Origin: Chryseobacterium rhizoplanae
GTDB lineage: Bacteria > Bacteroidota > Bacteroidia > Flavobacteriales > Weeksellaceae
NCBI RefSeq assembly: GCF_900182655.1
Contig: NZ_FXTC01000001.1
Span: 248,001-312,000, forward strand
Direction of reading: 5' to 3'
Length of the DNA: 64,000 nucleotides
Shown: positions 8,326 through 18,452 of the stretch, piece after piece
Numbering within the stretch: the stretch's first letter is position 1
Layout: each line of letters starts with the position of its first letter
The notes under the pieces: generated by a model
What the model saw: only the letters and a program-made list of their open reading frames with translations
Databases searched by the model: none
Told to the model about the DNA's origin: nothing
Program-made: the position numbers and the translations under genes

Positions 8326-8335
8326 TTAAACCCCT

Positions 8336-11300
8336 ATGAAAAGAAACGATATAAAAACAATTTTAGTAATCGGTTCAGGACCTATCATCATTGGTCAGGC
8401 AGCTGAATTTGATTACGCAGGAACGCAGGCTTGTCTGTCTCTGAAAGAAGAAGGCTACAAGGTAATTTTGATCAACTCAAACCCTGCAACAATTATGACG
8501 GATGTAGAAATCGCAGATAAAGTATATATCGAACCGATTTCATTACAGTTTGTAAGCCACATCATCAGAAAAGAACGTCCGGATGCTTTATTACCAACAT
8601 TGGGAGGTCAGACAGGACTGAACATGGCGGTAGAACTGGAAAAGTCAGGAATTCTTGAAGAATGCAAAGTGGAAGTACTGGGAACAAAGCTTTCTGCCAT
8701 CAACAGAGCAGAAGACAGAGATCTTTTCCGTGAGCTTATGAGAGAATTGAACGAGCCGGTTCCGGAATCTGATATCGTAAATACGGTAGAAGGAGCCCTT
8801 GCTTTCGCAGATGAAATCGGATATCCTGTAATTGTTCGTCCTGCCTTTACAATGGGAGGAACAGGAGGAGGTATTGCTTCCAACGAGGTAGAATTGAAAG
8901 AAATTGCCGAATTGGGATTAAAGCACAGCCCGGTTACACAATGTTTGATTGAAAAATCAATCGCTGGTTTCAAAGAAATAGAATACGAAGTAATGCGTGA
9001 TGCAAACGACAACGCCATTGTGGTTTGTAACATGGAAAATATTGACCCGGTAGGAGTTCACACAGGAGACTCTATCGTAGTAGCGCCTTCTCAGACCCTT
9101 TCAGACAGAGAGTATCAGTTATTGAGAAATGCTTCTTTAAAAATCATCAGAGCGTTAGGTATCGAAGGAGGGTGTAACGTACAGTTAGCTTTAGATCCAC
9201 ATTCATTCGAATATTATATCATCGAGGTAAACCCGAGAGTTTCCCGTTCATCAGCCTTAGCAAGTAAAGCAACGGGGTACCCGATTGCAAAAATCGCGGC
9301 AAAAATTGCTGTAGGATTGACACTTGATGAAATCATGAACCCGGTAACTGGAAAAACATACGCATGTTTTGAACCGGCGCTTGACTATGTGGTAACAAAA
9401 TTCCCAAGATTCCCATTCGATAAATTTGAAACGGCAGACAGAAGACTTTCCACTCAGATGAAAGCAACTGGTGAAGTAATGGCGATCGGAAGAAACCTTG
9501 AAGAATCTTTACAGAAAGCGATCCGTTCATTAGAAACAGGAATCAAGCATTTAGGATTAAAAACGAAACAGGCTGAGGCACTTACTGCTGAAGAAATCGA
9601 AAGAAGAATCAGAGTGTGTGATGATGAGAGACTATTCATCATCGGAGATGCATTAAGAAGAGGATACGACTGGGAACAGATTGTAGAATGGAGTAAAATT
9701 GATAAATTCTTCATCTGGAAACTGAAAAAGCTGGTTGATTTCGAAAAAGTAATCGCTGCCAACAAATTTGATAAAGAAACATTAGTTGAAGCTAAGAAAT
9801 TAGGTTTTGCAGATATCAATATCGCCGTTCTTTGGGATGTAAAAGAACGTGAAATTTTCAACTTCAGAAAAGAAAACGGAATAATGCCGGTTTACAAAAT
9901 GGTAGACACCTGTGCTGCTGAGTTTGAAAGTGAAACGCCTTATTTCTACGGAACTTACGAAGAAGAGAACGAAAGTGTTGTTTCAGACAAAGAAAAAATC
10001 ATTGTATTAGGTTCCGGCCCTATCAGAATCGGACAGGGAGTTGAGTTTGACTACGCTACCGTTCACTCAGTATGGGCAATCAAGGAAATGGGTTACGAAG
10101 CAATTATCATCAACAACAATCCTGAAACAGTTTCTACAGACTTTTCCATCTCTGATAAACTATACTTCGAGCCGCTTACAGAAGAAGATGTAATGAACAT
10201 CATCGAGCTTGAAAAGCCAAAAGGAGTAGTGGTACAGTTCGGAGGACAAACTGCGATCAACCTTGCAGATAAATTAGCCTCTCACGGAGTGCAGATCCTG
10301 GGAACTTCACTGGAAGATCTTGACAGAGCTGAAAACAGAGATAAATTTGAGAAAGCACTTCAGGAGCTTGGCATTCCTCAGCCAAAAGGAAGAACTTCAA
10401 CTTCTAAAGAAGAAGCTATAAAAATTGCTAACGAAATCGGTTACCCGGTATTAGTACGTCCAAGCTACGTTCTTGGAGGTAGAGCAATGGAAATTGTATA
10501 CGCTGAAGCAGAATTGGCCTACTACATGGAAAATGCGGTAGAGGCGAGCCCTGAACACCCTGTTTTGGTTGACAAATACATGGTAGGAAAAGAAATCGAG
10601 GTTGATGCCATCTGCGACGGTGAAACAGTAGTGATTCCTGGAATTATGGAGCACATTGAAAGAGCAGGAGTTCACTCCGGAGACTCTATCGCGGTATATC
10701 CACCACAGAATATCTCTCAGAGTGAAATTGATACTTTGGTAGACTATACACAGAGACTGGCAAAAGGATTGAAAGTTATTGGATTAATGAACATCCAATA
10801 CGTTCTTTTCGAAGGAAATGTATATGTAATCGAAGTAAACCCTCGTTCTTCAAGAACAGTTCCTTTCTTATCTAAGATCACAGAAGTTCCGATGGCTAAC
10901 CTTGCAACAAAAGCAATCTTAGGACAAAAACTTAAAGATTTAGGTTATAAAAACGGATTGGTTCCAAACAAAGAAGGCGTATTTGTGAAAGTACCGGTAT
11001 TCTCTTTCTCTAAACTAACGAAGGTTGACATCTCTCTAGGCCCTGAAATGAAGTCTACAGGAGAGGTTATGGGGAAAGATACAACCCTTGAAAAAGCACT
11101 TTACAAAGGATTGGTTGCAGCAGGAAGAAAAGTTCCTATGCACGGATCTATCCTTTTCACAGTAGCAGATAAACACAAAGATGAAGCAGCGGCTCTTGCA
11201 GCAAGATTCCATGAAGTAGGATTCAGAATCTGGGCTACAGAAGGGACTGCAAAATTCTTCGGAGAAAAAGGAATCCCTTGTAAAATCGGATACAAAATCG

Positions 11301-11515
11301 GAGAAGAAAGTGTAAACCTTATCGATCTGATTCAGAAAGGAAAAGTTCAGTATGTTGTGAATACCACTACAAAAGGTAAGCAGGCAGAAAGAGACGGATT
11401 CCAGATCAGAAGAATGAGTGTGGAAAACGGTGTTCCTTGTTTAACTTCAATGGATACAGTAGAAGCAATCCTAAAAGTAATCGAAAGTATGAGCTTCAAA
11501 ATGGAGACGATGTAA
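8336..11515 (+). CDS. carB: Carbamoyl-phosphate synthase large subunit
   Basis: Makes carbamoyl phosphate from bicarbonate, two ATP and ammonia passed from CarA, feeding both ArgF' and PyrB. The 1059-residue protein has two homologous synthetase halves, each with a pre-ATP-grasp GSGPIIIGQ / GSGPIRIGQ motif (near residues 13 and 560) and an ATP-grasp domain. A C-terminal MGS-like allosteric domain runs from about residue 935 ([12 protein letters not shown]). Length matches E. coli CarB. Intrinsic terminator follows. Confidence 0.97.
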   Translation: MKRNDIKTILVIGSGPIIIGQAAEFDYAGTQACLSLKEEGYKVILINSNPATIMTDVEIADKVYIEPISLQFVSHIIRKERPDALLPTLGGQTGLNMAVELEKSGILEECKVEVLGTKLSAINRAEDRDLFRELMRELNEPVPESDIVNTVEGALAFADEIGYPVIVRPAFTMGGTGGGIASNEVELKEIAELGLKHSPVTQCLIEKSIAGFKEIEYEVMRDANDNAIVVCNMENIDPVGVHTGDSIVVAPSQTLSDREYQLLRNASLKIIRALGIEGGCNVQLALDPHSFEYYIIEVNPRVSRSSALASKATGYPIAKIAAKIAVGLTLDEIMNPVTGKTYACFEPALDYVVTKFPRFPFDKFETADRRLSTQMKATGEVMAIGRNLEESLQKAIRSLETGIKHLGLKTKQAEALTAEEIERRIRVCDDERLFIIGDALRRGYDWEQIVEWSKIDKFFIWKLKKLVDFEKVIAANKFDKETLVEAKKLGFADINIAVLWDVKEREIFNFRKENGIMPVYKMVDTCAAEFESETPYFYGTYEEENESVVSDKEKIIVLGSGPIRIGQGVEFDYATVHSVWAIKEMGYEAIIINNNPETVSTDFSISDKLYFEPLTEEDVMNIIELEKPKGVVVQFGGQTAINLADKLASHGVQILGTSLEDLDRAENRDKFEKALQELGIPQPKGRTSTSKEEAIKIANEIGYPVLVRPSYVLGGRAMEIVYAEAELAYYMENAVEASPEHPVLVDKYMVGKEIEVDAICDGETVVIPGIMEHIERAGVHSGDSIAVYPPQNISQSEIDTLVDYTQRLAKGLKVIGLMNIQYVLFEGNVYVIEVNPRSSRTVPFLSKITEVPMANLATKAILGQKLKDLGYKNGLVPNKEGVFVKVPVFSFSKLTKVDISLGPEMKSTGEVMGKDTTLEKALYKGLVAAGRKVPMHGSILFTVADKHKDEAAALAARFHEVGFRIWATEGTAKFFGEKGIPCKIGYKIGEESVNLIDLIQKGKVQYVVNTTTKGKQAERDGFQIRRMSVENGVPCLTSMDTVEAILKVIESMSFKMETM

Positions 11516-11534
11516 TTTCGAAAAATAAATATTC

Positions 11535-11567
11535 AAAATCCCACAAGTTTTCTTGTGGGATTTTTTT
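11535..11567 (+). terminator. Intrinsic terminator after carB
   Basis: AAAATCCCACAAG (11535-11547) pairs with CTTGTGGGATTTT (11552-11564) around a TTTT loop, followed by a T-run. Confidence 0.92.
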
Positions 11568-11633
11568 ATCTGAAAAACTCATCTATTAAAGTAATCTGAT
11601 TATTTTTACAAAAACCATCTAAACTTCAATACA

Positions 11634-12077
11634 ATGAGTAGAAAATCAATTACAATAGGATTCTTAAGCTTTATTTTCGTAATGGTACTTTCGGGATGTT
11701 CATGGTTGACTGATTTTTATATTCAAAATATGACCGGGACCAAAAAAATAATAAAGATCAATTATAGTTATCCTATCTCAAAATCGATTGATAATGGATC
11801 CGGCAGCTTTGGATTTAATTATGAGAATGGAATACTATCACCGCGGTCTTTTTATAAAATCAAAAATCCCAAGTCTCTCGAAAAAATAGAAATAAGAGAT
11901 TCTTCCATCGTTGTTGAACTTTATCCAAATTCAACAACAAAAATTTACAACAGCCACAATGGAAGTTGGAGATATAAGATTAAAAGTGTTGAGATTGATG
12001 GAAAAATATTTTATCCTGCGGAACTGCAGAATAAAAGCCGGTATATTCGTAATGATTATGTTTATAAAATTGAATAA
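11634..12077 (+). CDS. Hypothetical lipoprotein
   Basis: 147 residues with a hydrophobic signal and lipobox LSGC (Cys at about residue 22), so a membrane lipoprotein. The mature part is basic and beta-rich, with FYIQNMTG after the anchor and several Tyr/Asn-rich segments. No recognised domain. Two hypothetical genes follow on the same strand, the last one also a lipoprotein. The 12078-12310 gap contains no supported gene. Confidence 0.7.
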   Translation: MSRKSITIGFLSFIFVMVLSGCSWLTDFYIQNMTGTKKIIKINYSYPISKSIDNGSGSFGFNYENGILSPRSFYKIKNPKSLEKIEIRDSSIVVELYPNSTTKIYNSHNGSWRYKIKSVEIDGKIFYPAELQNKSRYIRNDYVYKIE

Positions 12078-12310
12078 AGAAAAAAGCAAGATTCTAGCAG
12101 TTAGGAAAAATGTGATGGTGTTATAAGCAATTTTATGAAAAACTTGATTGAAAAAGCATTTCTTTGGTTAATTATCAATTGTTTTTTATCGGTTCAGCTT
12201 AAAGTTACATGATGTTTGCCGAATTATTTATAAATTAGAGCGTTAAAATTCAAGCTGTTATTATTATTATTTAAAAACTAATAAGAATTCCACCAAATCA
12301 AAATATAACC

Positions 12311-12805
12311 ATGGCAGAATATTACGCAAAATCAAGCAATTCTTTATCTTTTGAAATCACAAAAGAAGAAAAATTAATTGGAAAGCTTACTTATGCAAGC
12401 TGGTTTAAATTTAATGCTGTTATTGAAATTGCAACTGGTCAGAGCTATCAGGTGGAACCAAAAGGCTTCTGGGGAACCACCATTGAGCTGAAAGATCACG
12501 AAAGAGTCCTTTTAAAATTCAGGATGAACTGGAATGGTGAAATTGTAGTGCAGACTTATTTTGATGGCGTGAAAAACGGTTATCTCTTTAAACACAGAGG
12601 CATCTTTAAAGAATCATTTGTCCTTACAGATCAGGAAGGAGTTGAGCTTATGATCCTTAAACCACATTTAAAATGGACCTCCATGAATTATGAATACCAG
12701 ATCACCACATCTGATTCCTTTGAAATGTTCCCGGATAAAGAGATTGTCTTAATTAATGCTTTGCATTGTGCTAATTATTACATGTCGATGATGATGGCTA
12801 TGTAA
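12311..12805 (+). CDS. Conserved hypothetical protein, possibly a LURP-one/tubby-like fold
   Basis: 164 residues, soluble, with no signal peptide. The alternating beta-strand pattern (GKLTYASWFKFNAVIEIATG, YQVEPKGFW, LLKFRMNWNGEIVV) resembles small YxjI/LURP-one proteins that form a tubby-like beta barrel. This fold call is by pattern only. It ends in a Met-rich segment (MSMMMAM). No functional neighbours. Confidence 0.6.
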   Translation: MAEYYAKSSNSLSFEITKEEKLIGKLTYASWFKFNAVIEIATGQSYQVEPKGFWGTTIELKDHERVLLKFRMNWNGEIVVQTYFDGVKNGYLFKHRGIFKESFVLTDQEGVELMILKPHLKWTSMNYEYQITTSDSFEMFPDKEIVLINALHCANYYMSMMMAM

Positions 12806-12831
12806 GGTTAATCCTATTTTTTACAGTATTT

Positions 12832-13299
12832 ATGATCAAAATTTATCGCTTTATTAGCATTTTAAGTTTATTCTTATTCTTTAACTGCAATAAATTTACT
12901 GATAAAAATTTTACAAAAGAATTCGCAAAATTTGTTTCTGACTCAGATCAGGTTTTATTTGAAGGTGATATTTTACATCCTGTTTATGCCTATCTTAAAA
13001 ATGGCAAATTAAAAGGTCTTGAAGTTAATAACCACCCTGAATGTGGAGATTACACTAAAAGGTATTTTTTTTCTGACGATGAAAAGTTAATGAAGATTGT
13101 CATCGAAAAAAATTATGATAACGAAAGCTGTGGTAAAACTTTTGACTCAATATTTGTCATTGATCCTGTTTTAAGAAAAACGATCATATATACAAAAGAT
13201 ACTTATGGAAAAGAAATAAGTAGTAATTTGATACAAAACGAGGAAATCAATATTGATCAGTATAAAGAAAAGATTAAGTATTGGAAAAATAAATCATAA
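12832..13299 (+). CDS. Hypothetical lipoprotein
   Basis: 155 residues starting MIKIYRF with a hydrophobic stretch and a candidate lipobox FFNC at about residues 16-19. The mature region is Lys/Asp-rich with two further Cys (in PECGDY and ESCGK). No domain recognised. It follows the preceding gene by 26 bp and ends at a shared bidirectional terminator. Confidence 0.6.
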   Translation: MIKIYRFISILSLFLFFNCNKFTDKNFTKEFAKFVSDSDQVLFEGDILHPVYAYLKNGKLKGLEVNNHPECGDYTKRYFFSDDEKLMKIVIEKNYDNESCGKTFDSIFVIDPVLRKTIIYTKDTYGKEISSNLIQNEEINIDQYKEKIKYWKNKS

Positions 13300-13317
13300 T
13301 AGTATTGTCTATTGATA

Positions 13318-13355
13318 AAATAAAGGGTTCCCGAATTTTTTAGAACCCTTTATTT
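13318..13355. terminator. Bidirectional terminator between convergent genes
   Basis: AAATAAAGGGTTC (13318-13330) and GAACCCTTTATTT (13343-13355) form a perfect 13-bp stem. The A and T flanks allow termination on both strands. Confidence 0.88.
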
Positions 13356-13366
13356 ACTATTGTTTC

Positions 13367-14407
13367 CTAATGCCTGTTATCACAATTTATCGGAAAATCC
13401 TTCTCCGTTTTATCTAAAAAACTAATGGAAGGACAGCCAAAAGACTGCGCAAGGAATCCAAAAATCACCGGAGGTTTTCCTTTGAAAAGATAACCGGTAT
13501 ATTGGAAAATGTTAGCTTCATCAGCATCTATTCCGTACAGAGGAAGAAATTCTCCGCCATCACTTGCTGCAAGACTGAATATTTTTTCTGCAATCTTTTC
13601 CTTGCGATCATTAATAGCTACAAGCTTACGTTCTGTGATGTTTCCTTCCTCAAGATAATCCTGAAGATAATAGGTCATATTTTCATATTGGGCCTGATAG
13701 GTTTTTCCTTGAGCTAATTTTGAATGGCCAAAATATTTTGAAATATCGGTATTCACTTTTTGCCATTTTACCGCTTTCATTTTATTTTCTATGAAAGGGT
13801 TTTTATTCCCAAAATAAGCGATGGCATTATTGTATCGGTCGTAGTCTGTCGTTTTTTGGTGAGTGGCTACCTGAAACCCCATCATGTAAGAATCCGGATT
13901 TAAATCTTCATCATCTGAATAAGGACTTAAATAAGCCACTGCTTTTAATTGACTAACAGGCATTCTTTGAAGTTTATTAGTCCCATACTCATAGATATAT
14001 AGCGAATCTTTTTCTGTAAGATGAATCCCATCAAGCAATTTTTTTCTGCTGGGAGTATCCAGCTCAAAATGCTGGCGTTCCTCATAGGTCATCTGCTTCT
14101 GATTTTTCATAATATCCGCAGGAATAGGCTGTTCTCCTTTATAAACATCTGAAACAGAAATGAAAATATCCATATCAGAATCTTTTTCAGCGGATGAAAT
14201 GATGGACAGACTGTAAATATTAAAATCGGTATAATCTATTTTCTCTTCAGTTTTTACTATTTTTAGAGAATCATTCGCTGGTTGTATTTCTGTGGCAACT
14301 GTTTTTTTCTCTTCTTTCTTACAGCTTACAATAGCCAATGGCAAAAATAAAAGAGTAGCGACCATTTGGGGTTTTATAATCTTCTGTAGCATTAAAGTGT
14401 TTATCAT
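13367..14407 (-). CDS. Hypothetical lipoprotein
   Basis: 346 residues. After a short N-terminal extension, a hydrophobic segment (VATLLFLPLAIVSC) ends in a lipobox with Cys at about residue 29, followed by a Lys/Glu-rich linker. The mature protein has no domain I recognise. It may start at the second Met (MLQKII). It follows the retropepsin-like gene by 3 bp, so the two are one transcription unit. Confidence 0.65.
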   Translation of the reverse strand: MINTLMLQKIIKPQMVATLLFLPLAIVSCKKEEKKTVATEIQPANDSLKIVKTEEKIDYTDFNIYSLSIISSAEKDSDMDIFISVSDVYKGEQPIPADIMKNQKQMTYEERQHFELDTPSRKKLLDGIHLTEKDSLYIYEYGTNKLQRMPVSQLKAVAYLSPYSDDEDLNPDSYMMGFQVATHQKTTDYDRYNNAIAYFGNKNPFIENKMKAVKWQKVNTDISKYFGHSKLAQGKTYQAQYENMTYYLQDYLEEGNITERKLVAINDRKEKIAEKIFSLAASDGGEFLPLYGIDADEANIFQYTGYLFKGKPPVIFGFLAQSFGCPSISFLDKTEKDFPINCDNRH

Positions 14408-14410
14408 ATT

Positions 14411-15265
14411 CTAATTCATTTTGTAATAAGGCTCTGAAAAATATTTGCTGGGTTTTATATAAGCTATTTTCCTGTCGGCATCAAAGATCCAGATAAACCT
14501 GCGGAGCATATCGGCACCCAGATAACTTACATTTTGTGTTTTAAGTTCTCCTGAGAAAAATCCAGCCGGGATATCTTTGAAAACACTCTTTCCCAGTTTG
14601 AAATAAGGAAGAATGGCCTGTTTGGTGGTTAAAGTTTTTCCTTCAGAATTTTTCAGCGTTTTTTCTCCGATTACTTTTAGCCTTTTGTCAAGATGCTTTT
14701 CTTCGGCAAACTCATTACTGTACAGAATCGCTCCGGAAAATCCTGATTGCAGTACAAAATAAGCTTCCTGCTGTTGATCTCTATTAATAATATTATCTCC
14801 GGCAAGATAGAATCCCTCATGATCTAAGATGATATTTAAAGGCTGGTAGCCATTCAGGTCCGGCATTTTATCAAAGATCACAAATTGGTTGTTATCATAA
14901 TCAATTTTAAATGCTTTACCGTCAAAAATTCCGGTTCCTATCTTTCCGTCAGCTTCATGTCCTGTTAATTGATTGTCAAAGAAGCGCACATTTTTCTGCG
15001 TAATTTTTCCAATATCTACGGTATTATGATCACTGATTTCTTCTTTACTGAAAATAATATGATCTGCTTTCCGCTTTCGTTCAGGAGAAAGCGAATAATC
15101 TTTCATTGCAATCTGGAACATCAGATCCAGAGAATCCTTTTTGTTGACAAGGGTTTTGACAATAATATTATTGTGTTTGGTGATCCGGAAAGGGATAGTC
15201 TGCTGGGCTTTCATCCCGGAAAATCCAATAGAAAGCAGCATGAAAAGGGCTGTTTTTTTGAGCAT
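14411..15265 (-). CDS. Secreted retropepsin-like fold protein lacking obvious catalytic Asp motifs
   Basis: 284 residues with a Sec signal (MLKKTALFMLLSIGFSGMKAQ). The mature part resembles Bacteroidota aspartyl-protease-like proteins, with GKIGTGIFDGKAFKIDYDN in the middle and the C-terminal pattern YLGADMLRRFIWIFDADRK. The expected DTG motifs are not visible (FVLQSGFSG occupies the second site), so proteolytic activity is doubtful. Compare 24668-25519, which keeps both motifs. Confidence 0.55.
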   Translation of the reverse strand: MLKKTALFMLLSIGFSGMKAQQTIPFRITKHNNIIVKTLVNKKDSLDLMFQIAMKDYSLSPERKRKADHIIFSKEEISDHNTVDIGKITQKNVRFFDNQLTGHEADGKIGTGIFDGKAFKIDYDNNQFVIFDKMPDLNGYQPLNIILDHEGFYLAGDNIINRDQQQEAYFVLQSGFSGAILYSNEFAEEKHLDKRLKVIGEKTLKNSEGKTLTTKQAILPYFKLGKSVFKDIPAGFFSGELKTQNVSYLGADMLRRFIWIFDADRKIAYIKPSKYFSEPYYKMN

Positions 15266-15334
15266 TATCAGTGATTAGTGTTTTAAAACATTAAAATTAC
15301 CTATTATCTTTGGAAAATCAAATAATAAAATAAA

Positions 15335-15853
15335 ATGGTTGAAAAATTGCTTCAAAGCGGAATCCATTGGGAAAAGAAAGAATTCAAACGGAATGAGTTT
15401 CTTAAGATTTCGGGCAGTACGGATACTAATATTTATTTTATTGAAAACGGCAGTGTCCGGATCTTCATGATGGATGAAAATGAAGAGAGAATTATCCGTT
15501 TCGGATATACCGGAAATATTATTGTCAGTCTTGACTCTTTTTTATCAGGAAAACCCTCTGATCTATATATTCAGGCCATTAAAAAAACAACTGTGAAAAT
15601 TGCTTCAAAAAAAGATTTTTATGAGTTTGTACAATCTGATGAAAGGCATATGGAATTTTGGATGAATATTCTTGAAGATCTTGTATTGCAACAATTGGAA
15701 AGAGAAAAAGATTTGCTGATCAATGCTCCGGGAGAACGCTTTGATAGAGTTTTAAAACGAAGTCCGAAGCTATTTCAGGAAGTTCCCAATAAATATATTG
15801 CCAATTACTTGAGAATGTCACCGGAAACGTTGTCCAGACTTAAAAAATCTTGA
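15335..15853 (+). CDS. Crp/Fnr family regulator
   Basis: 172 residues. An N-terminal cyclic-nucleotide-binding-type beta barrel (ENGSVRIFMMDENEERIIRFGYTGNII, residues about 36-65) is followed by a dimer helix and a short HTH with NKYIANYLRMSPETLSRLKK at the end. It is slightly shorter than the usual 190 residues. It may control the adjacent DinB gene (54 bp downstream), but no operator is evident. Confidence 0.82.
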   Translation: MVEKLLQSGIHWEKKEFKRNEFLKISGSTDTNIYFIENGSVRIFMMDENEERIIRFGYTGNIIVSLDSFLSGKPSDLYIQAIKKTTVKIASKKDFYEFVQSDERHMEFWMNILEDLVLQQLEREKDLLINAPGERFDRVLKRSPKLFQEVPNKYIANYLRMSPETLSRLKKS

Positions 15854-15907
15854 GTTCAGTCAATATTTAAGAATGATCTGTTCAGGATATTTGCATAAAA
15901 AAACGTA

Positions 15908-16453
15908 ATGAAAATTTTAACTTCAGCACTATTAGATGAATTAAAAGAAATAACCCGCCAGCATTTAGAATATGCGCAGACTCTCACCCTAAAAACAGAA
16001 GAAGAGCTGAACTTCAGAATCTCACAGGATAGCTGGAGTACATTGGAATGTCTGGAGCATCTCAATCGCTATGGAGATTTTTATATTCCTGAAATCAACC
16101 GCAATATTTCTTCTGCCGGGAAGTCTTCCCAACCTTATTTTAGACCTGGGATTCTAGGAAATTATTTTGCTGAAAGTATGATTCCTAAAGAGAAAATGAA
16201 TAAGATGAAAACGCTTAAAGCAATGAATCCTATCCACAGTCAGATACATAAAAGTGTAATAGATACCTTCATAAAACAGCAGGAAAAATTACTTGAATTA
16301 TTGGAAGATGCCCGACACACGGATCTGGAAAAGGTAAAGACTAATATAAGCATTTCAAAGCTGATCAAACTGAGGTTGGGAGATACATTCCGGTTTGTTA
16401 TTTATCACAACACGAGACATATTGAACAGATAAAAAGAATTTTACCTCATTAA
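15908..16453 (+). CDS. DinB family protein
   Basis: 181 residues, four-helix DinB/YfiT-like fold. Putative metal ligands are His in CLEHLNRYG (near residue 52) and two His in YHNTRHIEQIKRI near the C-terminus. The superfamily includes thiol-dependent S-transferases and hydrolases. Its place next to Ogt and Ada hints at a stress or repair setting, but substrate is unknown. Confidence 0.8.
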   Translation: MKILTSALLDELKEITRQHLEYAQTLTLKTEEELNFRISQDSWSTLECLEHLNRYGDFYIPEINRNISSAGKSSQPYFRPGILGNYFAESMIPKEKMNKMKTLKAMNPIHSQIHKSVIDTFIKQQEKLLELLEDARHTDLEKVKTNISISKLIKLRLGDTFRFVIYHNTRHIEQIKRILPH

Positions 16454-16492
16454 AAAGAAGTTATAATTCCCAAAAAGCTTAATTTTAAACTA

Positions 16493-17005
16493 ATGGAAAT
16501 TATACACCAAAAAAACATAACAACCCCACTGGGAGAAATGGTTGCCTGCGCCATAGACCGGGGAATCTGTCTGCTTGAGTTTACAGACCGGAAGAATATG
16601 GAAAAACAGCTGAAGGCTTTGTCAAAAGCTTTGAAGGCAGAGATCGTAGAAAAAGAACATCTTCATTTTCACCAGTTAGAAGAAGAATTAACAGAATATT
16701 TTGAAGGAAAAAGGAGCCGTTTTGAAGTTCCGCTGTTTACCACAGGCACTGAATTTCAGGAAAAAGTCTGGCAGCTTCTCCGTGAAATTCCAATGGGAGA
16801 AATCAGAACCTATAAGCAGCAGTCAGAAAGGTTAGGAAATCCAAAGGCAATACGTGCCGTAGGAACAGCTAATGGAATTAATAAAATTGCCATTTTAATC
16901 CCTTGTCACCGTGTAATGGGCTCCAACGGAGAATTGGTGGGGTATGCCGGAGGTATCTGGAGAAAACAAAAGCTGCTGGAGCTTGAAAAAGCGATTCTAT
17001 TTTAA
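16493..17005 (+). CDS. ogt: Methylated-DNA--protein-cysteine methyltransferase
   Basis: A 170-residue suicide repair enzyme that transfers the alkyl group from O6-alkylguanine to its own Cys. The acceptor site IPCHRVMG lies near residue 134, and the DNA-recognition helix has PKAIRAVGTANG upstream of it. The C-terminal 17 residues (GIWRKQKLLELEKAILF) are identical to the end of the Ada protein at 17246-18289, so the two genes carry paralogous transferase domains from a tandem duplication. Confidence 0.92.
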   Translation: MEIIHQKNITTPLGEMVACAIDRGICLLEFTDRKNMEKQLKALSKALKAEIVEKEHLHFHQLEEELTEYFEGKRSRFEVPLFTTGTEFQEKVWQLLREIPMGEIRTYKQQSERLGNPKAIRAVGTANGINKIAILIPCHRVMGSNGELVGYAGGIWRKQKLLELEKAILF

Positions 17006-17102
17006 AACTGAATTTCGAATTCAGAGAAATATTGAAAAAATAGATGTTCATTTTTCGGTTGTATACAACTTCATCATCTTTCTACTTTTGAATAAAAAAA
17101 TT

Positions 17103-17243
17103 ATGATAAGTTTTGAACAGTTACATCATCGTGAAGAACCACTACTTTTGGGTAATGTATGGAATATAGAAATCTACGGAGAGCTTGAAAAAGCAAGTCA
17201 GAAGGTTACAAATGGAAGAAATTTTTCACCTCTTTTTATTTAA
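17103..17243 (+). pseudogene. Remnant of an isocitrate lyase/PEP mutase family gene
   Basis: A 46-codon frame begins ISFEQLHHREEPLLLGNVWN, the typical first segment of PEP mutase/isocitrate lyase-superfamily proteins of about 250 residues. It then loses similarity and stops before any active-site motif. It sits between ogt and ada, 2 bp before the ada start, and is best read as a gene largely deleted, leaving its 5' end. Confidence 0.6.
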
Positions 17244-17245
17244 TC

Positions 17246-18289
17246 ATGAAGCTTACAGAAAAAATAATGTATGAGGCATCTTATACTAAAGATGTTTCAT
17301 TTGAAGGAATATTTTGGATGGGCGTAAAAACTACGGGAATATTCTGCAGACCAACCTGTACAGCAAGGAAGCCAAAATTTGAAAATGTAGAATTTTTTTT
17401 CAATACCAAAGATGCGATGCTAAAGGGATATCGCCCGTGTAAAGTATGCAGACCTTTGGAAAACCTTAATGCAACGCCACCATCTATTAAAGAATTGCTG
17501 AAAGAAATTGCAGATGATCCGACATTAAAACTCAAAGACTATGATCTTGTTAAAAGAGGATTGGAGCCTGCAACAGTCCGCAGGTGGTTTCTGAAACACC
17601 ATGGAATAACTTTTCATGCCTTTCAGAGAATGTCAAAGCTCAATACAGCATTTAAAAAACTTCAACAGGGAGAATCGGTTACAGAGGTAGCATTTGATAC
17701 GGGATATGAAAGTCTGAGTGGTTTTAATGAAAGTTTTAAAAATATTTTTGGGGTGTCTCCTAAAAATAATACGACGGAAAAGATTATTGATTTGAAGAGA
17801 ATTGAAACCGCGCTGGGAACCATGATAGCCTGTGCTGATGAAAATGGGATCTGCCTTTTGGAATTTTCAGACAGAAAAGCACTTCCTACAGAGCTGAAAA
17901 GTATTTCAGAACACTGTAAAGCTAATATTGTTCAGGGAGAAAATCCTCATTTTGATACCTTGGAAAAAGAACTGAAAGAGTACTTTGAAGGAAATAGAAG
18001 CCAATTTACCGTTCCTCTTTCTCCGGTGGGAACCGCTTTCCAGAAAGAAGTCTGGAATATTCTACAGAATATACCTTACGGAGCAACAAGAAGCTATCAG
18101 GAACAGGCCGATATCCTGGGAAATCCTAAATCTGTGAGAGCAGTGGCCAATGCAAACGGTTTGAATAAAATATCTATTATAATACCATGTCATCGTGTAA
18201 TTGGGAGTAACGGACAGTTAACGGGATACGGTGGAGGAATCTGGAGAAAACAAAAATTACTGGAACTGGAAAAGGCTATTTTGTTTTAG
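17246..18289 (+). CDS. ada: Ada-type bifunctional regulator / O6-methylguanine-DNA methyltransferase
   Basis: 347 residues, near the 354 of E. coli Ada. The N-terminal zinc domain has the four Cys ligands in FCRPTC and CKVC; methylation of one by phosphotriesters switches the protein to an activator. An AraC HTH follows (residues about 105-170, with VTEVAFDTGYESLSGFNESFKNIFG). Then comes an MGMT domain with acceptor Cys in IPCHRVIG near residue 311. It likely induces the adaptive response and may act on ogt upstream. Confidence 0.93.
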   Translation: MKLTEKIMYEASYTKDVSFEGIFWMGVKTTGIFCRPTCTARKPKFENVEFFFNTKDAMLKGYRPCKVCRPLENLNATPPSIKELLKEIADDPTLKLKDYDLVKRGLEPATVRRWFLKHHGITFHAFQRMSKLNTAFKKLQQGESVTEVAFDTGYESLSGFNESFKNIFGVSPKNNTTEKIIDLKRIETALGTMIACADENGICLLEFSDRKALPTELKSISEHCKANIVQGENPHFDTLEKELKEYFEGNRSQFTVPLSPVGTAFQKEVWNILQNIPYGATRSYQEQADILGNPKSVRAVANANGLNKISIIIPCHRVIGSNGQLTGYGGGIWRKQKLLELEKAILF

Positions 18290-18452
18290 AAACCTTTTTA
18301 TCACTCAGAATAAAAGCGAAGATAAATTCATTTTTAAAAGACATTGGCTTAAAAGAATATAACCATAGAAAAATATCGGTAAAACAAAATTTAACGAAGT
18401 TTGTGAAAGCTATTTTGTTTTGATTTTTGTAATTTTAAACAAAAATTTACAC

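Noticed and set aside
11911..12126. 71-codon plus-strand frame overlapping the lipoprotein gene
   Set aside because: It overlaps a better gene with a lipobox and only extends a little beyond it.
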